This document shows positions 41,576 to 50,589 of a stretch of DNA of 64,000 bases, piece by piece (within the stretch, counting starts at the first letter, position 1; each line of letters starts with the position of its first letter). Source of the stretch: Paraliobacillus sp044383835. GTDB lineage: Bacteria > Bacillota > Bacilli > Bacillales > Amphibacillaceae. The stretch lies in contig NZ_JBISEP010000001.1 in assembly GCF_044383835.1 (NCBI RefSeq), forward strand, positions 124,001 to 188,000, given 5' to 3'. A model generated the notes under the pieces. The model was not told the DNA's origin. It did not search any database and worked only from the letters and a program-made list of their open reading frames with translations. A program made the position numbers and the translations under genes.

Positions 41576-42499
41576 TTAGTTTATTCTAGGGAATTTATTT
41601 ATAAAATTTTGATATGCGATATTTGTCCATTGTCTTGATGTAAGGATCGATTGTAATTCATCTGCAAGTGTTTGATATTGCTCGATACTTTCCAACCCTT
41701 CAATATATTCATCAATGCCATCAAAATCTGATCCAAATCCTAAACACGATTCTGCACCAGCATCAATATAATACAGTACGTGTTTGATAGTATCATGATA
41801 AGTAACGGTTGTCTTTTTATTTGTAAAGGACGGAACGAATGTCACACCTATCCAGCCATCTTTATTAATAATTGCCTGTATTTGTTGATTATCTAAATTT
41901 CGTCGATGTTGGCATATTTGATACACGTTAGAATGCGATGCCATTATATATTTTGCTTGCTCAATAACGTCGAAAAAACCTTGATAAGATAGATGAGAAA
42001 CATCAACCCAAATTCTTTCTTGGTTCAATAATGCGATTACTTTTTCTCCAAAACTACTTAATCCAGCCCCTCTCTTTTCACCGATACCATCAGCTACACC
42101 ATTCGCTTGATTCCAAGTCAACCCAACCGCTCGAACACCTAACCGTAGCAATGTCTTCAATTTATTTATGTCTCGCCCTATTACATGACAGCCCTCTAAT
42201 GTAAGCATTGCACCGCGTTCGTTTTCTTTCAATTCAATCAGGTCACTTTTACTCTGAATAAATTTAATATCTTTATTCGGTTCGATAATTTGCTCAAAGA
42301 AAATAGTTATCATTTCTAATGCAACTTGAAATTGCTCCTCCTCTGATACTTCAGGAGGAACAAATATGGCAAAGCATTGAACTTTGACTGGACTTTCTCG
42401 CCACTTACGTAAATTAACCTGTAGCTTGTCACTTGTTTTAAAATCAAGCTTATCTGACCATAGTTTCAATAACACATCACAATGCGCGTCAATAATCAA
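41576..42499 (-). CDS. Membrane dipeptidase, peptidase family M19
   Basis: A 307-residue zinc dipeptidase of the renal-dipeptidase family. Metal ligands: DAHCD near the start, EGCHVIG (Glu of the bridging site, about residue 111), VDVSHLS and ASHSN (two His), and GFGSDFDG near the C-terminus. Despite the family name it has no signal or membrane segment here and is cytoplasmic. Substrates may be dipeptides, including D-containing ones. AGAAGGAG precedes the ATG. Upstream are two tandem 21-bp repeats. Confidence 0.9.
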   Translation of the reverse strand: MIIDAHCDVLLKLWSDKLDFKTSDKLQVNLRKWRESPVKVQCFAIFVPPEVSEEEQFQVALEMITIFFEQIIEPNKDIKFIQSKSDLIELKENERGAMLTLEGCHVIGRDINKLKTLLRLGVRAVGLTWNQANGVADGIGEKRGAGLSSFGEKVIALLNQERIWVDVSHLSYQGFFDVIEQAKYIMASHSNVYQICQHRRNLDNQQIQAIINKDGWIGVTFVPSFTNKKTTVTYHDTIKHVLYYIDAGAESCLGFGSDFDGIDEYIEGLESIEQYQTLADELQSILTSRQWTNIAYQNFINKFPRIN

Positions 42500-42518
42500 A
42501 TTGTTCTCCTTCTTCCAT

Positions 42519-42560
42519 AAAAATGTATCTTACATACTGAAAAATGTATCTTACATACTG
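42519..42560. repeat. Two tandem 21-bp repeats each with a 13-bp palindrome
   Basis: Unit AAAAATGTATCTTACATACTG, perfectly duplicated (42519-42539 and 42540-42560). Each unit contains ATGTA-TCT-TACAT. The copies are 21 bp apart, two helical turns, and lie 20-60 bases before the dipeptidase start. Looks like a double operator; could also be a chance duplication. Confidence 0.75.
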
Positions 42561-42566
42561 ATTGAA

Positions 42567-42603
42567 CAAAAATCCTGTTTGCTAAGTAGCAAACAGGATT
42601 TTT
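42567..42603 (-). terminator. Terminator of spoVS
   Basis: Perfect 13-base arms AATCCTGTTTGCT / AGCAAACAGGATT with a 4-base loop and U tract. Confidence 0.93.
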
Positions 42604-42609
42604 GACATA

Positions 42610-42870
42610 CTATCTTGGTTCGACAATTAATTTTATTGCTGTACGTTCTTCATTATCAATGATAATATCAGTAAAAGCTGGAATACAGATTAAATCAACT
42701 CCACTAGGTGCTACGAATCCTCTAGCAATCGCTACTGACTTTACGGCCTGGTTTAATGCACCAGCACCGATCGCCTGAATTTCTGCTGAACCACGTTCTC
42801 TTAAAACATTTGCAAGTGCTCCTGCTACTGAATTAGGATTTGATTTTGCTGAAACTTTTAATACGTCCAC
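42610..42870 (-). CDS. spoVS: Stage V sporulation protein S
   Basis: An 86-residue Alba-like protein needed for progression beyond stage V of sporulation in B. subtilis. It is almost unchanged across bacilli: VLKVSAKSNPNSVAGALANV, AEIQAIGAGALNQAVK, IARGFVAPSGVDLICIPAF. The frame is open to 42888, but the GTG at 42870 with AAGGAGG eight bases upstream gives the standard 86-residue length. Lies between ymdB and the dipeptidase. Confidence 0.96.
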   Translation of the reverse strand: MDVLKVSAKSNPNSVAGALANVLRERGSAEIQAIGAGALNQAVKSVAIARGFVAPSGVDLICIPAFTDIIIDNEERTAIKLIVEPR

Positions 42871-42981
42871 TTTTGCTACCTCCTTCATTAACTAAAGTAG
42901 TTCCACTTTTACTATATTCTCACAGATAATAGTTATTCCACTTAATTTCATTATGAAGGAAATTATCTTAACATTCAAACG

Positions 42982-43779
42982 CTATACAAAGAAGGGATGA
43001 TCATCATTGATCATGATTCGTTTTATTTGTTTTGCTTTTCCGCTCGTATCATCTATATCGATTAATACTGCATTTAGCTGTACTTTTCCCCGCTTAGTGA
43101 CTTCGAATCTAACAGGTAGATTAGTTAAAAAACGTTTAATAACTGCCTCTCGATCTGTACCTAAAATGCCATCATAAGGTCCTGTCATACCAACATCAGT
43201 AATATAAGCTGTTCCATTATCTAAAATGCGTTCATCTGCTGTTTGCACATGTGTATGTGTTCCAACTACCGCACTAACCCTGCCATCTAAATACCATGCT
43301 AAAGCCTGTTTTTCGCTCGTTGCTTCTGCATGGAAATCAACAAAGATAATAGATGCTTCTTTTTTTGCGAGTTCTACTAGCTCATCTGCTTTTCGAAATG
43401 GATCATCAATTGGAGGAAGGAACGTTCTTCCTTGTAAATTAATCACCGCAATTTTCACACCATTACAATCTATTATTTGAAAACCTCTTCCAGGTGTTCC
43501 TTCTGGAAAATTCGCGGGACGAATCATATTTTTTGCATCATCAATAAATTCAAAAATCTCTCTTTTATCCCAAGTATGGTTTCCCATTGTAATCACTTGT
43601 GCGCCCCAACTTAGAAATTGCTTGTATATCTTTTCAGTCATTCCTTTACCTGAAGCTGCATTTTCACCATTCACGATCGTTAACTGTGGTTGATATTTTT
43701 GTTTTAATTTAGGTAAATATGCTTCTAATTGATTTCTTCCTGGTGAACCTACGACATCACCGATAAATAATATTTTCAT
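42982..43779 (-). CDS. ymdB: YmdB metallophosphoesterase
   Basis: A 265-residue calcineurin-like phosphodiesterase. In B. subtilis YmdB hydrolyses 2',3' cyclic nucleotides and is needed for switching between motility and biofilm. Metal ligands: GDVVGSPGR (Asp), NGENAASGKG, TMGNHTWDK (Asn-His), and GTHTHVQTADE (two His). Follows rny by 119 bases, as in B. subtilis, where the two are neighbours. Confidence 0.93.
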   Translation of the reverse strand: MKILFIGDVVGSPGRNQLEAYLPKLKQKYQPQLTIVNGENAASGKGMTEKIYKQFLSWGAQVITMGNHTWDKREIFEFIDDAKNMIRPANFPEGTPGRGFQIIDCNGVKIAVINLQGRTFLPPIDDPFRKADELVELAKKEASIIFVDFHAEATSEKQALAWYLDGRVSAVVGTHTHVQTADERILDNGTAYITDVGMTGPYDGILGTDREAVIKRFLTNLPVRFEVTKRGKVQLNAVLIDIDDTSGKAKQIKRIMINDDHPFFV

Positions 43780-43873
43780 GTTTAATCTTCCTTGTCTATA
43801 TAATTAGTATCAGTTTCACATAAGTGCATACAAATGTCAAAGTATCAAAGGTTTAATATTGATTCGATTAAAT

Positions 43874-43905
43874 AAAATAAAGCGACCGATTGGTCGCTTT
43901 ATTTT
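43874..43905 (-). terminator. Terminator of rny
   Basis: Perfect 14-base arms AAAATAAAGCGACC / GGTCGCTTTATTTT, GATT loop; overlaps the last codons of rny. Confidence 0.85.
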
Positions 43906-45458
43906 GCATATTCGATAGCTCTTGTTTCTCTGATTACCGTTACTTTTATGTGACCTGGATAATTCAACTCACTTTCAATGCGTTTTTTGATCTCTCGTGC
44001 AATACGCAATGATTCCAAGTCATCAATTTCTTCTGGTTTCACCATGATTCTAACTTCACGTCCTGCTTGAATTGCAAACGATTTTTCAACCCCCGCATAT
44101 GATTCAGAGATTTCTTCTAGTTTTTCTAATCGTTTGATATAATTCTCTAGTGTTTCGCTTCGTGCACCAGGGCGTGCAGCTGACAGTGCGTCTGCGGATG
44201 CAACAAGAACAGCAATAATGGATGTTGCTTCTTCATCACCATGATGCGAGGCAATGGAGTTAACTACAATATCATTTTCTTTATACTTTATCGCTAATTC
44301 TTTCCCTATTTCAACATGACTTCCCTCTACTTCATGATCGATAGCTTTTCCAATATCATGTAACAAACCAGCACGCTTAGCAACAGTAACATCTTCACCA
44401 AGTTCTGCGGCAAGTAGTCCTGAGAGATACGCAACTTCCATCGAATGTTTTAATACATTCTGACCATAACTTGTACGATATTTTAATCTTCCAAGTATTT
44501 TCACTAAATCAGGATGAAGTCCATGAACACCAATATCAAAAGTGGTTTGCTCTCCCACTTCACGAATATATTCATCTACTTCACGTCTTGATTTATCAAC
44601 CATTTCTTCTATACGGGCGGGATGGATTCTACCATCCTGTACTAGTTTTTCTAGTGCAATTCGAGCAGTTTCCCTCCGTATCGGATCAAATCCTGACAAA
44701 ATGACAGCTTCTGGCGTATCATCAATGATTAAATCAATTCCGGTTAACGTTTCAAGTGTACGAATATTTCGTCCCTCTCTACCGATTATACGACCTTTCA
44801 TTTCATCATTCGGAAGGTTAACAACCGATACAGTTGTTTCCGCCACATGATCTGCTGCACAACGTTGCATTGCGATAGAAAGAACTTCTTTTGCCTTCTT
44901 ATCTGCTTCTTCCTTTGCACGGTTCTCCGCTTCTTTAATCATCAATGCTGCATCATGTGTCACTTCTTTTTCTACTCGATCTAGAATAATTTGTTTGGCT
45001 TGGTCAGTTGTATATCCTGAAATGCGTTCTAGCTCAGCTTGTTGCTCGCTTAATGTAGCTTCCACTTTGCTTTCCGTTTCTTCAATTTGTTGTTGTTTTT
45101 CTGTTAGCGAACTTTCTCTTTTCTCTAACATGAGCTCACGCTTGTCTAGCGTTTCATCTTTTCGGTCCAAATTCTCTTCTTTTTGCAATAGACGATTTTC
45201 TTGTTTCTGAAGTTCCACTCTTCGTTCTCGAAGATCTTGATCTACTTGCTGGCGAATTTTATGACTCTCATCTTTCGCTTCTAGCAGTGCTTCTTTCTTA
45301 GCCACTTCAGCATTTCGATGTCCTTCTTCAACAATTTGCTTAGCTAATTCTTCCGCACTAGAAATCTTCTTTTCTGCAATAGACTTACGAATCAGATAAC
45401 CAACAACAATACCGACGATTAGGAGCAAAATGGAGATGACGATGTCTATGCTTTCCAT
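43899..45458 (-). CDS. rny: Ribonuclease Y
   Basis: Membrane-anchored endoribonuclease starting bulk mRNA decay. 519 residues: N-terminal membrane helix (residues 3-25), a long coiled coil (about 30-200), KH domain with GRIIGREGRNIRTLE, and HD domain with the catalytic LLHDIGKAIDHE, SHVEIG and ASHHGDE. The ATG at 45458 has GGAGGTG upstream; the frame is open a little further. RicA, which guides this enzyme, is at 39509. Confidence 0.97.
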   Translation of the reverse strand: MESIDIVISILLLIVGIVVGYLIRKSIAEKKISSAEELAKQIVEEGHRNAEVAKKEALLEAKDESHKIRQQVDQDLRERRVELQKQENRLLQKEENLDRKDETLDKRELMLEKRESSLTEKQQQIEETESKVEATLSEQQAELERISGYTTDQAKQIILDRVEKEVTHDAALMIKEAENRAKEEADKKAKEVLSIAMQRCAADHVAETTVSVVNLPNDEMKGRIIGREGRNIRTLETLTGIDLIIDDTPEAVILSGFDPIRRETARIALEKLVQDGRIHPARIEEMVDKSRREVDEYIREVGEQTTFDIGVHGLHPDLVKILGRLKYRTSYGQNVLKHSMEVAYLSGLLAAELGEDVTVAKRAGLLHDIGKAIDHEVEGSHVEIGKELAIKYKENDIVVNSIASHHGDEEATSIIAVLVASADALSAARPGARSETLENYIKRLEKLEEISESYAGVEKSFAIQAGREVRIMVKPEEIDDLESLRIAREIKKRIESELNYPGHIKVTVIRETRAIEYAK

Positions 45459-45621
45459 GGTTTCACCTCCTCTTGCTATAAATTTGTACAAAACAATTTA
45501 AGTCGGCATGTACAGTTTTACCAATATAAATGCATAATTAATCAAAAATGTATAATAAAATTATACATTTTAATTTTAATCTTGCTAGTTTGTTATGTCA
45601 AGGAAACGTCAAATATTATCA

Positions 45622-45658
45622 AAAAAACTGATAACAATGTTATGTTATCAGTTTTTTA
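45622..45658 (-). terminator. Terminator of recA
   Basis: Arms AAAAAACTGATAAC / GTTATCAGTTTTTT, 8-base loop, U tract. Confidence 0.93.
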
Positions 45659-45669
45659 ATCGTTGATTA

Positions 45670-46695
45670 TTATTTTTCACTTTGATCCGATTCTTCAGTT
45701 GGTGCAGGCACGTCCATACCATAGTGATTGCGAACTTTATTGTAGATTTCCTCTGTGATAGCAGTATTTTCTTTCAAAAACTGCTTAGAATTTTCTCTAC
45801 CTTGTCCTAAACGTTCTTCATTATAAGAATACCACGCACCACTTTTTTGAACAATATCTAAATCGGATGCAATATCAAGTAGTTCACCTTCTTTGGAAAT
45901 GCCTTCTCCATACATAATATCTACTTCTGCTTGCTTAAATGGTGGGGCTACTTTGTTTTTCACTACTTTAATTCTTGTTCTATTACCTACCATATCGTTT
46001 CCTTGCTTTAGCGTTTCCGCTCGACGTACTTCTAAACGTACAGATGAATAGAACTTTAGTGCGCGCCCACCAGGTGTGGTTTCGGGGTTACCAAACATTA
46101 CACCAACTTTTTCACGAATTTGGTTGATAAAGATCGCAGTCGTTTTCGATTTATTTATTGCACCAGACAATTTTCGTAAGGCTTGAGACATTAGTCTTGC
46201 TTGTAAACCTACGTGGGCATCACCCATTTCACCTTCTATTTCAGCTTTAGGAACAAGAGCAGCAACAGAATCAATAACAATCATATCAACTGCGCCACTT
46301 CGCACAAGAGCTTCAGCAATTTCTAACGCTTGCTCACCAGTATCCGGTTGAGATAATAATAGTTCATCAACATTGACGCCAAGATTTCTAGCATAAGTTG
46401 GATCTAATGCATGCTCAGCATCGATAAATGCTGCTTGTCCTCCTTGTCTTTGCGCTTCTGCGATAGCATGTAAAGAAACGGTTGTTTTACCAGAAGACTC
46501 AGGTCCATAAATTTCGATAACACGACCTCTAGGATATCCACCTACACCTAAAGCGACATCCAATGCTAAAGAACCACTTGAAACAGTAGCTATTTTTTGT
46601 TCTGCTTGCTCACCTAGCTTCATAATGGAACCTTTACCAAATTGTTTTTCTATTGATTTTAACGCCATGTCTAAGGCTTGTTTACGATCACTCAC
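45670..46695 (-). CDS. recA: Recombinase RecA
   Basis: Strand-exchange ATPase and co-protease for LexA cleavage. 341 residues: Walker A GPESSGKTTVSLHAIA (about 66-81), DAEHALDP, IVIDSVAALVPKAEIEGEMGD, and DNA-binding loop 2 region VGVMFGNPETTPGGRALKFY. The frame is open to 46761, but the GTG at 46695 (MSDRKQALDMAL) has GAGGGGG eight bases upstream and matches the usual N-terminus. A LexA box lies upstream. Confidence 0.98.
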   Translation of the reverse strand: MSDRKQALDMALKSIEKQFGKGSIMKLGEQAEQKIATVSSGSLALDVALGVGGYPRGRVIEIYGPESSGKTTVSLHAIAEAQRQGGQAAFIDAEHALDPTYARNLGVNVDELLLSQPDTGEQALEIAEALVRSGAVDMIVIDSVAALVPKAEIEGEMGDAHVGLQARLMSQALRKLSGAINKSKTTAIFINQIREKVGVMFGNPETTPGGRALKFYSSVRLEVRRAETLKQGNDMVGNRTRIKVVKNKVAPPFKQAEVDIMYGEGISKEGELLDIASDLDIVQKSGAWYSYNEERLGQGRENSKQFLKENTAITEEIYNKVRNHYGMDVPAPTEESDQSEK

Positions 46696-46765
46696 ATTAT
46701 CTTCCCCCTCGAAATTTAAACTATTACTATCATAACTTGTTTTTTGAGATTTAACAAGCAAAAAG

Positions 46766-46795
46766 CGAATAAATGTTCGATAAATTTCTGTTCAA
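46766..46795 (-). promoter_or_regulatory. recA promoter with LexA box
   Basis: LexA site CGAATAAATGTTCG (46766-46779), one mismatch from CGAACNNNNGTTCG. On the minus strand TTGAAC (46795-46790), 17-base spacer, TTATTC (46772-46767) is the candidate promoter, so the box overlaps the -10. Confidence 0.75.
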
Positions 46796-46871
46796 TTCAG
46801 ATATGTAAAATAGTTTTTTATATCAAACAAACAAGTTATTTATTAACTGTAAAGTATCCTAAATTCAACTT

Positions 46872-48125
46872 TTAGTTATTTTTTAATAAATGGTATAAAA
46901 GTTCAAATCCTTTTTTTACTGATCGCTTACGAATATAATTACGATCACCAGAAAAATAAAATTCACTAGTTTGAACATTTGCCTTGGCAAAATATATACT
47001 AATAAACACTGTCCCAACTTCTTTACCCTCTAAATTATTCGGACCTGCAACACCTGTGAAACTAATTGCTATATCTGAATTAAATTTGTCCGATGTTTTT
47101 TTCGCCATTTCTTCAGCACATTTTCTACTGACAACACCATCGTTCTCTATCGTTGTATCTGAGACACCTAGTACATTTCTTTTTGCATTTACTGCATAGC
47201 TAACTATGCTACCCAAAAACACATCACTTGCACCTGGATTTGCCACCATGGCATCCGAGAAAAGTCCACCTGTTAAACTTTCCGCTCCAGCAATTGTTTG
47301 ATTTTTCTCTTGAAGTAAACTTAGGACTGCTTGTTCAATCGTTCGATCATCATAACCGTAAAAATGGTCACCTACAATTTGAAGTAACTCGTCCTCTTGT
47401 TGTTGAATGAGCTGATTAGCTTGTTCTGTTGTCTCTGCTTTTGCAGTGATACGAATGGCTACTTCACCGTCAGTAGCTAATGGAGCAATTGTAGGATTAT
47501 CTTGTTTTGAGATAATTGTTTGAATCTTGTCTTCCAATTGGGATTCGCCTATGCCAATAAACCGAAGCATTCGAGAACGAATAATATCTTGTAGCATAAA
47601 GTGATCTTTTAGATAATCCATAACAAACGTTGTCATCATTTTTTTCATTTCTCGAGGAACACCTGGCATCAAAATAAACGTACATCCATTATAAGTGGTA
47701 ATCATTCCTGGCGCAGTACCAATCGAATTTGGGATAATGACAGCATCTTTAAAAGCCATTGCTTGTCTGTGATTATTAGTAGTCATTTGCCGTTTGTTTT
47801 TTTTGAAAAAGTTAGATATAGCAGCAAGTACTTGTTCATTCAGCACTAATTCTTTGTTCGAAAGTTTTCCAAACGCCTCTTTAGTTAAATCATCTTCTGT
47901 TGGTCCAAGTCCTCCAGTGACAAACACAAGATCGGATCGACTAGAAGCTTCTTTAAAACAACCTATGACACGATCCATGTTATCACCGACTACTTGGTGA
48001 TAAAAAGTGTTAATACCTAAATTAGCTAATTTTTCAGAAATCCATTCCGCATTTGTATTTGCAATCTGCCCTAATAGAAGCTCTGTTCCAACCCCAATAA
48101 TTTCAGCATTATATGATTCACCCAT
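46872..48125 (-). CDS. cinA: CinA-like protein (competence/damage inducible)
   Basis: A 417-residue two-domain protein. The N-terminal MoCF-like domain (EIIGVGTELLLGQI, TGGLGPTEDDLTKE) has ADP-ribose pyrophosphatase activity in homologues. The C-terminal CinA domain is an NMN amidohydrolase (TIAGAESLTGGLFSDAM, GSIVSYAVNAKRNVLGV, SFTGVAGPN). It lies just before recA, with pgsA overlapping by one base (TAATG), as in most Firmicutes. Start ATG 48125, chosen over upstream in-frame codons to 48152. Confidence 0.94.
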   Translation of the reverse strand: MGESYNAEIIGVGTELLLGQIANTNAEWISEKLANLGINTFYHQVVGDNMDRVIGCFKEASSRSDLVFVTGGLGPTEDDLTKEAFGKLSNKELVLNEQVLAAISNFFKKNKRQMTTNNHRQAMAFKDAVIIPNSIGTAPGMITTYNGCTFILMPGVPREMKKMMTTFVMDYLKDHFMLQDIIRSRMLRFIGIGESQLEDKIQTIISKQDNPTIAPLATDGEVAIRITAKAETTEQANQLIQQQEDELLQIVGDHFYGYDDRTIEQAVLSLLQEKNQTIAGAESLTGGLFSDAMVANPGASDVFLGSIVSYAVNAKRNVLGVSDTTIENDGVVSRKCAEEMAKKTSDKFNSDIAISFTGVAGPNNLEGKEVGTVFISIYFAKANVQTSEFYFSGDRNYIRKRSVKKGFELLYHLLKNN

Positions 48126-48703
48126 TATTTGGACCCTCTCATCACATGCCAATTTTTCACAAAATAATCTATTCCAGAAATTACAGTTAAGATTAATGCG
48201 ATATATAATGTTAGTATGTCAAACGGGAAGTTGATGAAAGAAAACGGAAAATTATGCAATAATAGCGCCGCGATGGACACAAGCTGAAAAGTAGTTTTCC
48301 ATTTACCCATGTTTCCAGCTGCCAACACAATTCCTTCTCCTGCTGCAACTAAACGTAGGCCTGTAACAGCAAATTCTCTACTAATGATAATGATAACAAT
48401 CCAAGCAGGTATCATGCCCATTTCTACTAAAAGAATAAAAGCTGATGAAACTAATAATTTATCTGCCATTGGGTCTAGAAATTTCCCTAAATTCGTTACT
48501 AATTGGTGTTTTCTTGCATAATAACCATCAACCCAATCGGTACCCGCTGCAACAATAAATAACATAGCGGCAACAAAATCTACAATTGGTAAAGTAGATG
48601 CACCAATTGTCCATTCCCCGAAATCTAATGGTAAAGTTAAAAGCAAAATAAAGATCGGGATTAAAAAAATTCGAGATAAAGTAATTTGATTAGGTATATT
48701 CAT
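48125..48703 (-). CDS. pgsA: CDP-diacylglycerol-glycerol-3-phosphate 3-phosphatidyltransferase
   Basis: Membrane enzyme making phosphatidylglycerol phosphate. 192 residues with about five membrane segments and the CDP-alcohol transferase motif D-G-x2-A-R...G-x3-D-x3-D, seen as DWVDGYYARKHQLVTNLGKFLDPMADK (Asp57 region) in two adjoining parts. GGAGAA precedes the ATG. Its stop overlaps cinA. Confidence 0.95.
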   Translation of the reverse strand: MNIPNQITLSRIFLIPIFILLLTLPLDFGEWTIGASTLPIVDFVAAMLFIVAAGTDWVDGYYARKHQLVTNLGKFLDPMADKLLVSSAFILLVEMGMIPAWIVIIIISREFAVTGLRLVAAGEGIVLAAGNMGKWKTTFQLVSIAALLLHNFPFSFINFPFDILTLYIALILTVISGIDYFVKNWHVMRGSK

Positions 48704-48753
48704 ATGTATTCTCCTTTAATTTACAACATAAACTGAATTTTCTTTTAAATGAT

Positions 48754-48785
48754 AACCCCTCCTCACCGTATGATGAAAAGGGGTT
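48754..48785 (-). terminator. Terminator of rodZ
   Basis: Arms AACCCCT / AGGGGTT with an 18-base loop; near the stop codon of rodZ. Confidence 0.65.
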
Positions 48786-48795
48786 GTTTCATACT

Positions 48796-49698
48796 CTATT
48801 CCTGTTTCTGATTCATATTAATCCAAACCTGTTGAACTGCTGTTGGACTACTAATATCCTCAGATAGTTCTAACGGCATCCCATTCAATTCGATCGAAAT
48901 AGTCGTTGGTTCACCAAATCTTAAATATATTTTTTCATTATTAGAAACATCTAATTCCATTGGTGAATCAGACTGTTGAAAAGTGCCGTAATAGAGACTT
49001 TTTCCATTGCTATCTTCTACTTCCAACCAGTTTTGTCCTTCTGTATTAAATGTTACTGTTACTTGATCTTCGACAGAAGTAAATTCATAAGTAGACTGAT
49101 CATTTTCAAATTCTATCAGTTTCAATTCTAATTTTTGAACACTGTCATCTTCTGGATTTTCTTCTAGTGTCTCATCATCTATACTCGCTTCCGAATCTGG
49201 TGATTCCGGTTTATCTTCTGATTCAGGAGGTAATCTTACTTCATCCCCTCCGTTTTGCTCAGAAGAAGGTGCGGTTCCGTTCTCTTTCCCATCATTAGAA
49301 AAATAATCACTGGTTATTAAATAAATAATAAAAAATACACCGATGATTAATATTCCTGCAATCACAGTTGGTAATAAAGAGGAGATGGGTGATTTTTTTT
49401 GTGAGAAGTTAGTATTTTTCTTACTACGTTGCATGCGAGTATACTCTATTGTTGTATCTTTATTCGCGGACGGTAGCTCATGACTATACTCTTCTAATAA
49501 TTTACTTGAATCTAATCCTAAAGCTATCGCATATTCTTTAACAAACGCCCTTGTATAAAACGTGCCGGGTAACAGTGAAAATTCACCTTTTTCAATCGCA
49601 TGTATATACCTAGCTTGTATTTTAGTCATCTTCTCAATATCTTTGATGGATAACCCTTTTTCTTCTCTAACTTCTTTTAATCGTATTCCAATTTCCAT
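48796..49698 (-). CDS. rodZ: RodZ-like cell-shape protein (YmfM)
   Basis: A 300-residue bitopic membrane protein linked to MreB and cell elongation. N-terminal helix-turn-helix of the Xre/RodZ type (IGIRLKEVREEKGLSIKDIE), one membrane segment (about 113-135), an acidic low-complexity linker (PESEDKPESPDSEASIDDE) and a C-terminal extracellular DUF4115 domain (NWLEVEDSNGKSLYYGTF). The ATG at 49698 has GGATGG seven bases upstream. Precedes pgsA as in B. subtilis. Confidence 0.92.
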   Translation of the reverse strand: MEIGIRLKEVREEKGLSIKDIEKMTKIQARYIHAIEKGEFSLLPGTFYTRAFVKEYAIALGLDSSKLLEEYSHELPSANKDTTIEYTRMQRSKKNTNFSQKKSPISSLLPTVIAGILIIGVFFIIYLITSDYFSNDGKENGTAPSSEQNGGDEVRLPPESEDKPESPDSEASIDDETLEENPEDDSVQKLELKLIEFENDQSTYEFTSVEDQVTVTFNTEGQNWLEVEDSNGKSLYYGTFQQSDSPMELDVSNNEKIYLRFGEPTTISIELNGMPLELSEDISSPTAVQQVWINMNQKQE

Positions 49699-49887
49699 GT
49701 TAACACCATCCAATTAAATAATAACAGGTATCTATAGCTTTTCACACTATTCTTATCATAAATGATTTTAATAATTTATGAAAGATAAATGACATTACTT
49801 TTTTATTTCTATGTCTATTGTATATGATAATTTATAAGATGGATAGTAGTTACAAGTTAAAATTTGAACGATTAGTAAAAAAATATA

Positions 49888-49918
49888 AAAAAGCCTTGCT
49901 TTAAAAGCAAGGGCTTTT
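49888..49918 (-). terminator. Terminator of ymfJ
   Basis: Arms AAAAGCCTTGCTT / AAGCAAGGGCTTTT; U-rich end in the minus transcript. Confidence 0.8.
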
Positions 49919-49921
49919 GGA

Positions 49922-50182
49922 TTAACGATCTGTACCTTCATTCTGCACTAATTTTACCATCATGTTTGCAATGGCATGCTGCTCTTTTTCATCTCCTGCA
50001 TTCCACAGCTCTTTGATAACAGCTTCTTTGTCATTTTTAGCATCCACATTGTTAGATAAATAATTACCAATATCATATGCTAAATCCGAAATTGCTTCTT
50101 GACTTATTCCTTGTGCTTGTGCTTGGTGTAATCGATCACCAAGAAAATCCTTCCATGATTCAAAATTGTCTAAGACTGACAT
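49922..50182 (-). CDS. ymfJ: DUF3243 protein YmfJ
   Basis: An 86-residue helical protein of unknown function conserved in bacilli. SWKDFLGDRLHQAQAQG, AYDIGNYLSNNVDAKND and EQHAIANMMVKLVQ match the family. GGAGGAAA precedes the ATG. In B. subtilis it lies between ymfI and ymfK; both of those are missing here. Confidence 0.88.
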   Translation of the reverse strand: MSVLDNFESWKDFLGDRLHQAQAQGISQEAISDLAYDIGNYLSNNVDAKNDKEAVIKELWNAGDEKEQHAIANMMVKLVQNEGTDR

Positions 50183-50589
50183 ATATACTTTTCCTCCTTA
50201 ATATAGATTGCATTGTTATGGTGTGAAGAAATATAGAAAAATATACATCGCCGCCTATTTACCATGCAACAACTATCTTGAATCATTTCACTATTACTCG
50301 AAATAAGTCGTTCAGGATGTATCTTGAAATAATCTAATTAACGATTGTTAATATGTGTAGGTTTTAAAAAGCTATGGATTAAATCAACTTGCGTATTCCT
50401 GTTGCTATATACAAATCAGCTTCATTACTTTCATTACAACCGATACTGATGACTTTTGTGTCAATTATTAATTCATTTGCTCGTTTCTAATATTATGCAG
50501 ATATAGTAAATCTTTCGTTTACCATTTTGAACTGAAATTTACTTACTAATACCTCCACTGTCCCCTAGCTATTAGACAATGCTTATGCA
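50183..50589. other. 406-bp stretch without a gene between ymfJ and ymfH
   Basis: No open frame of useful length on either strand, no repeat and no clear hairpin. In B. subtilis this place holds ymfI, a short-chain dehydrogenase; I see no recognisable remains of it, so the gene appears cleanly lost or decayed past recognition. Confidence 0.5.
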
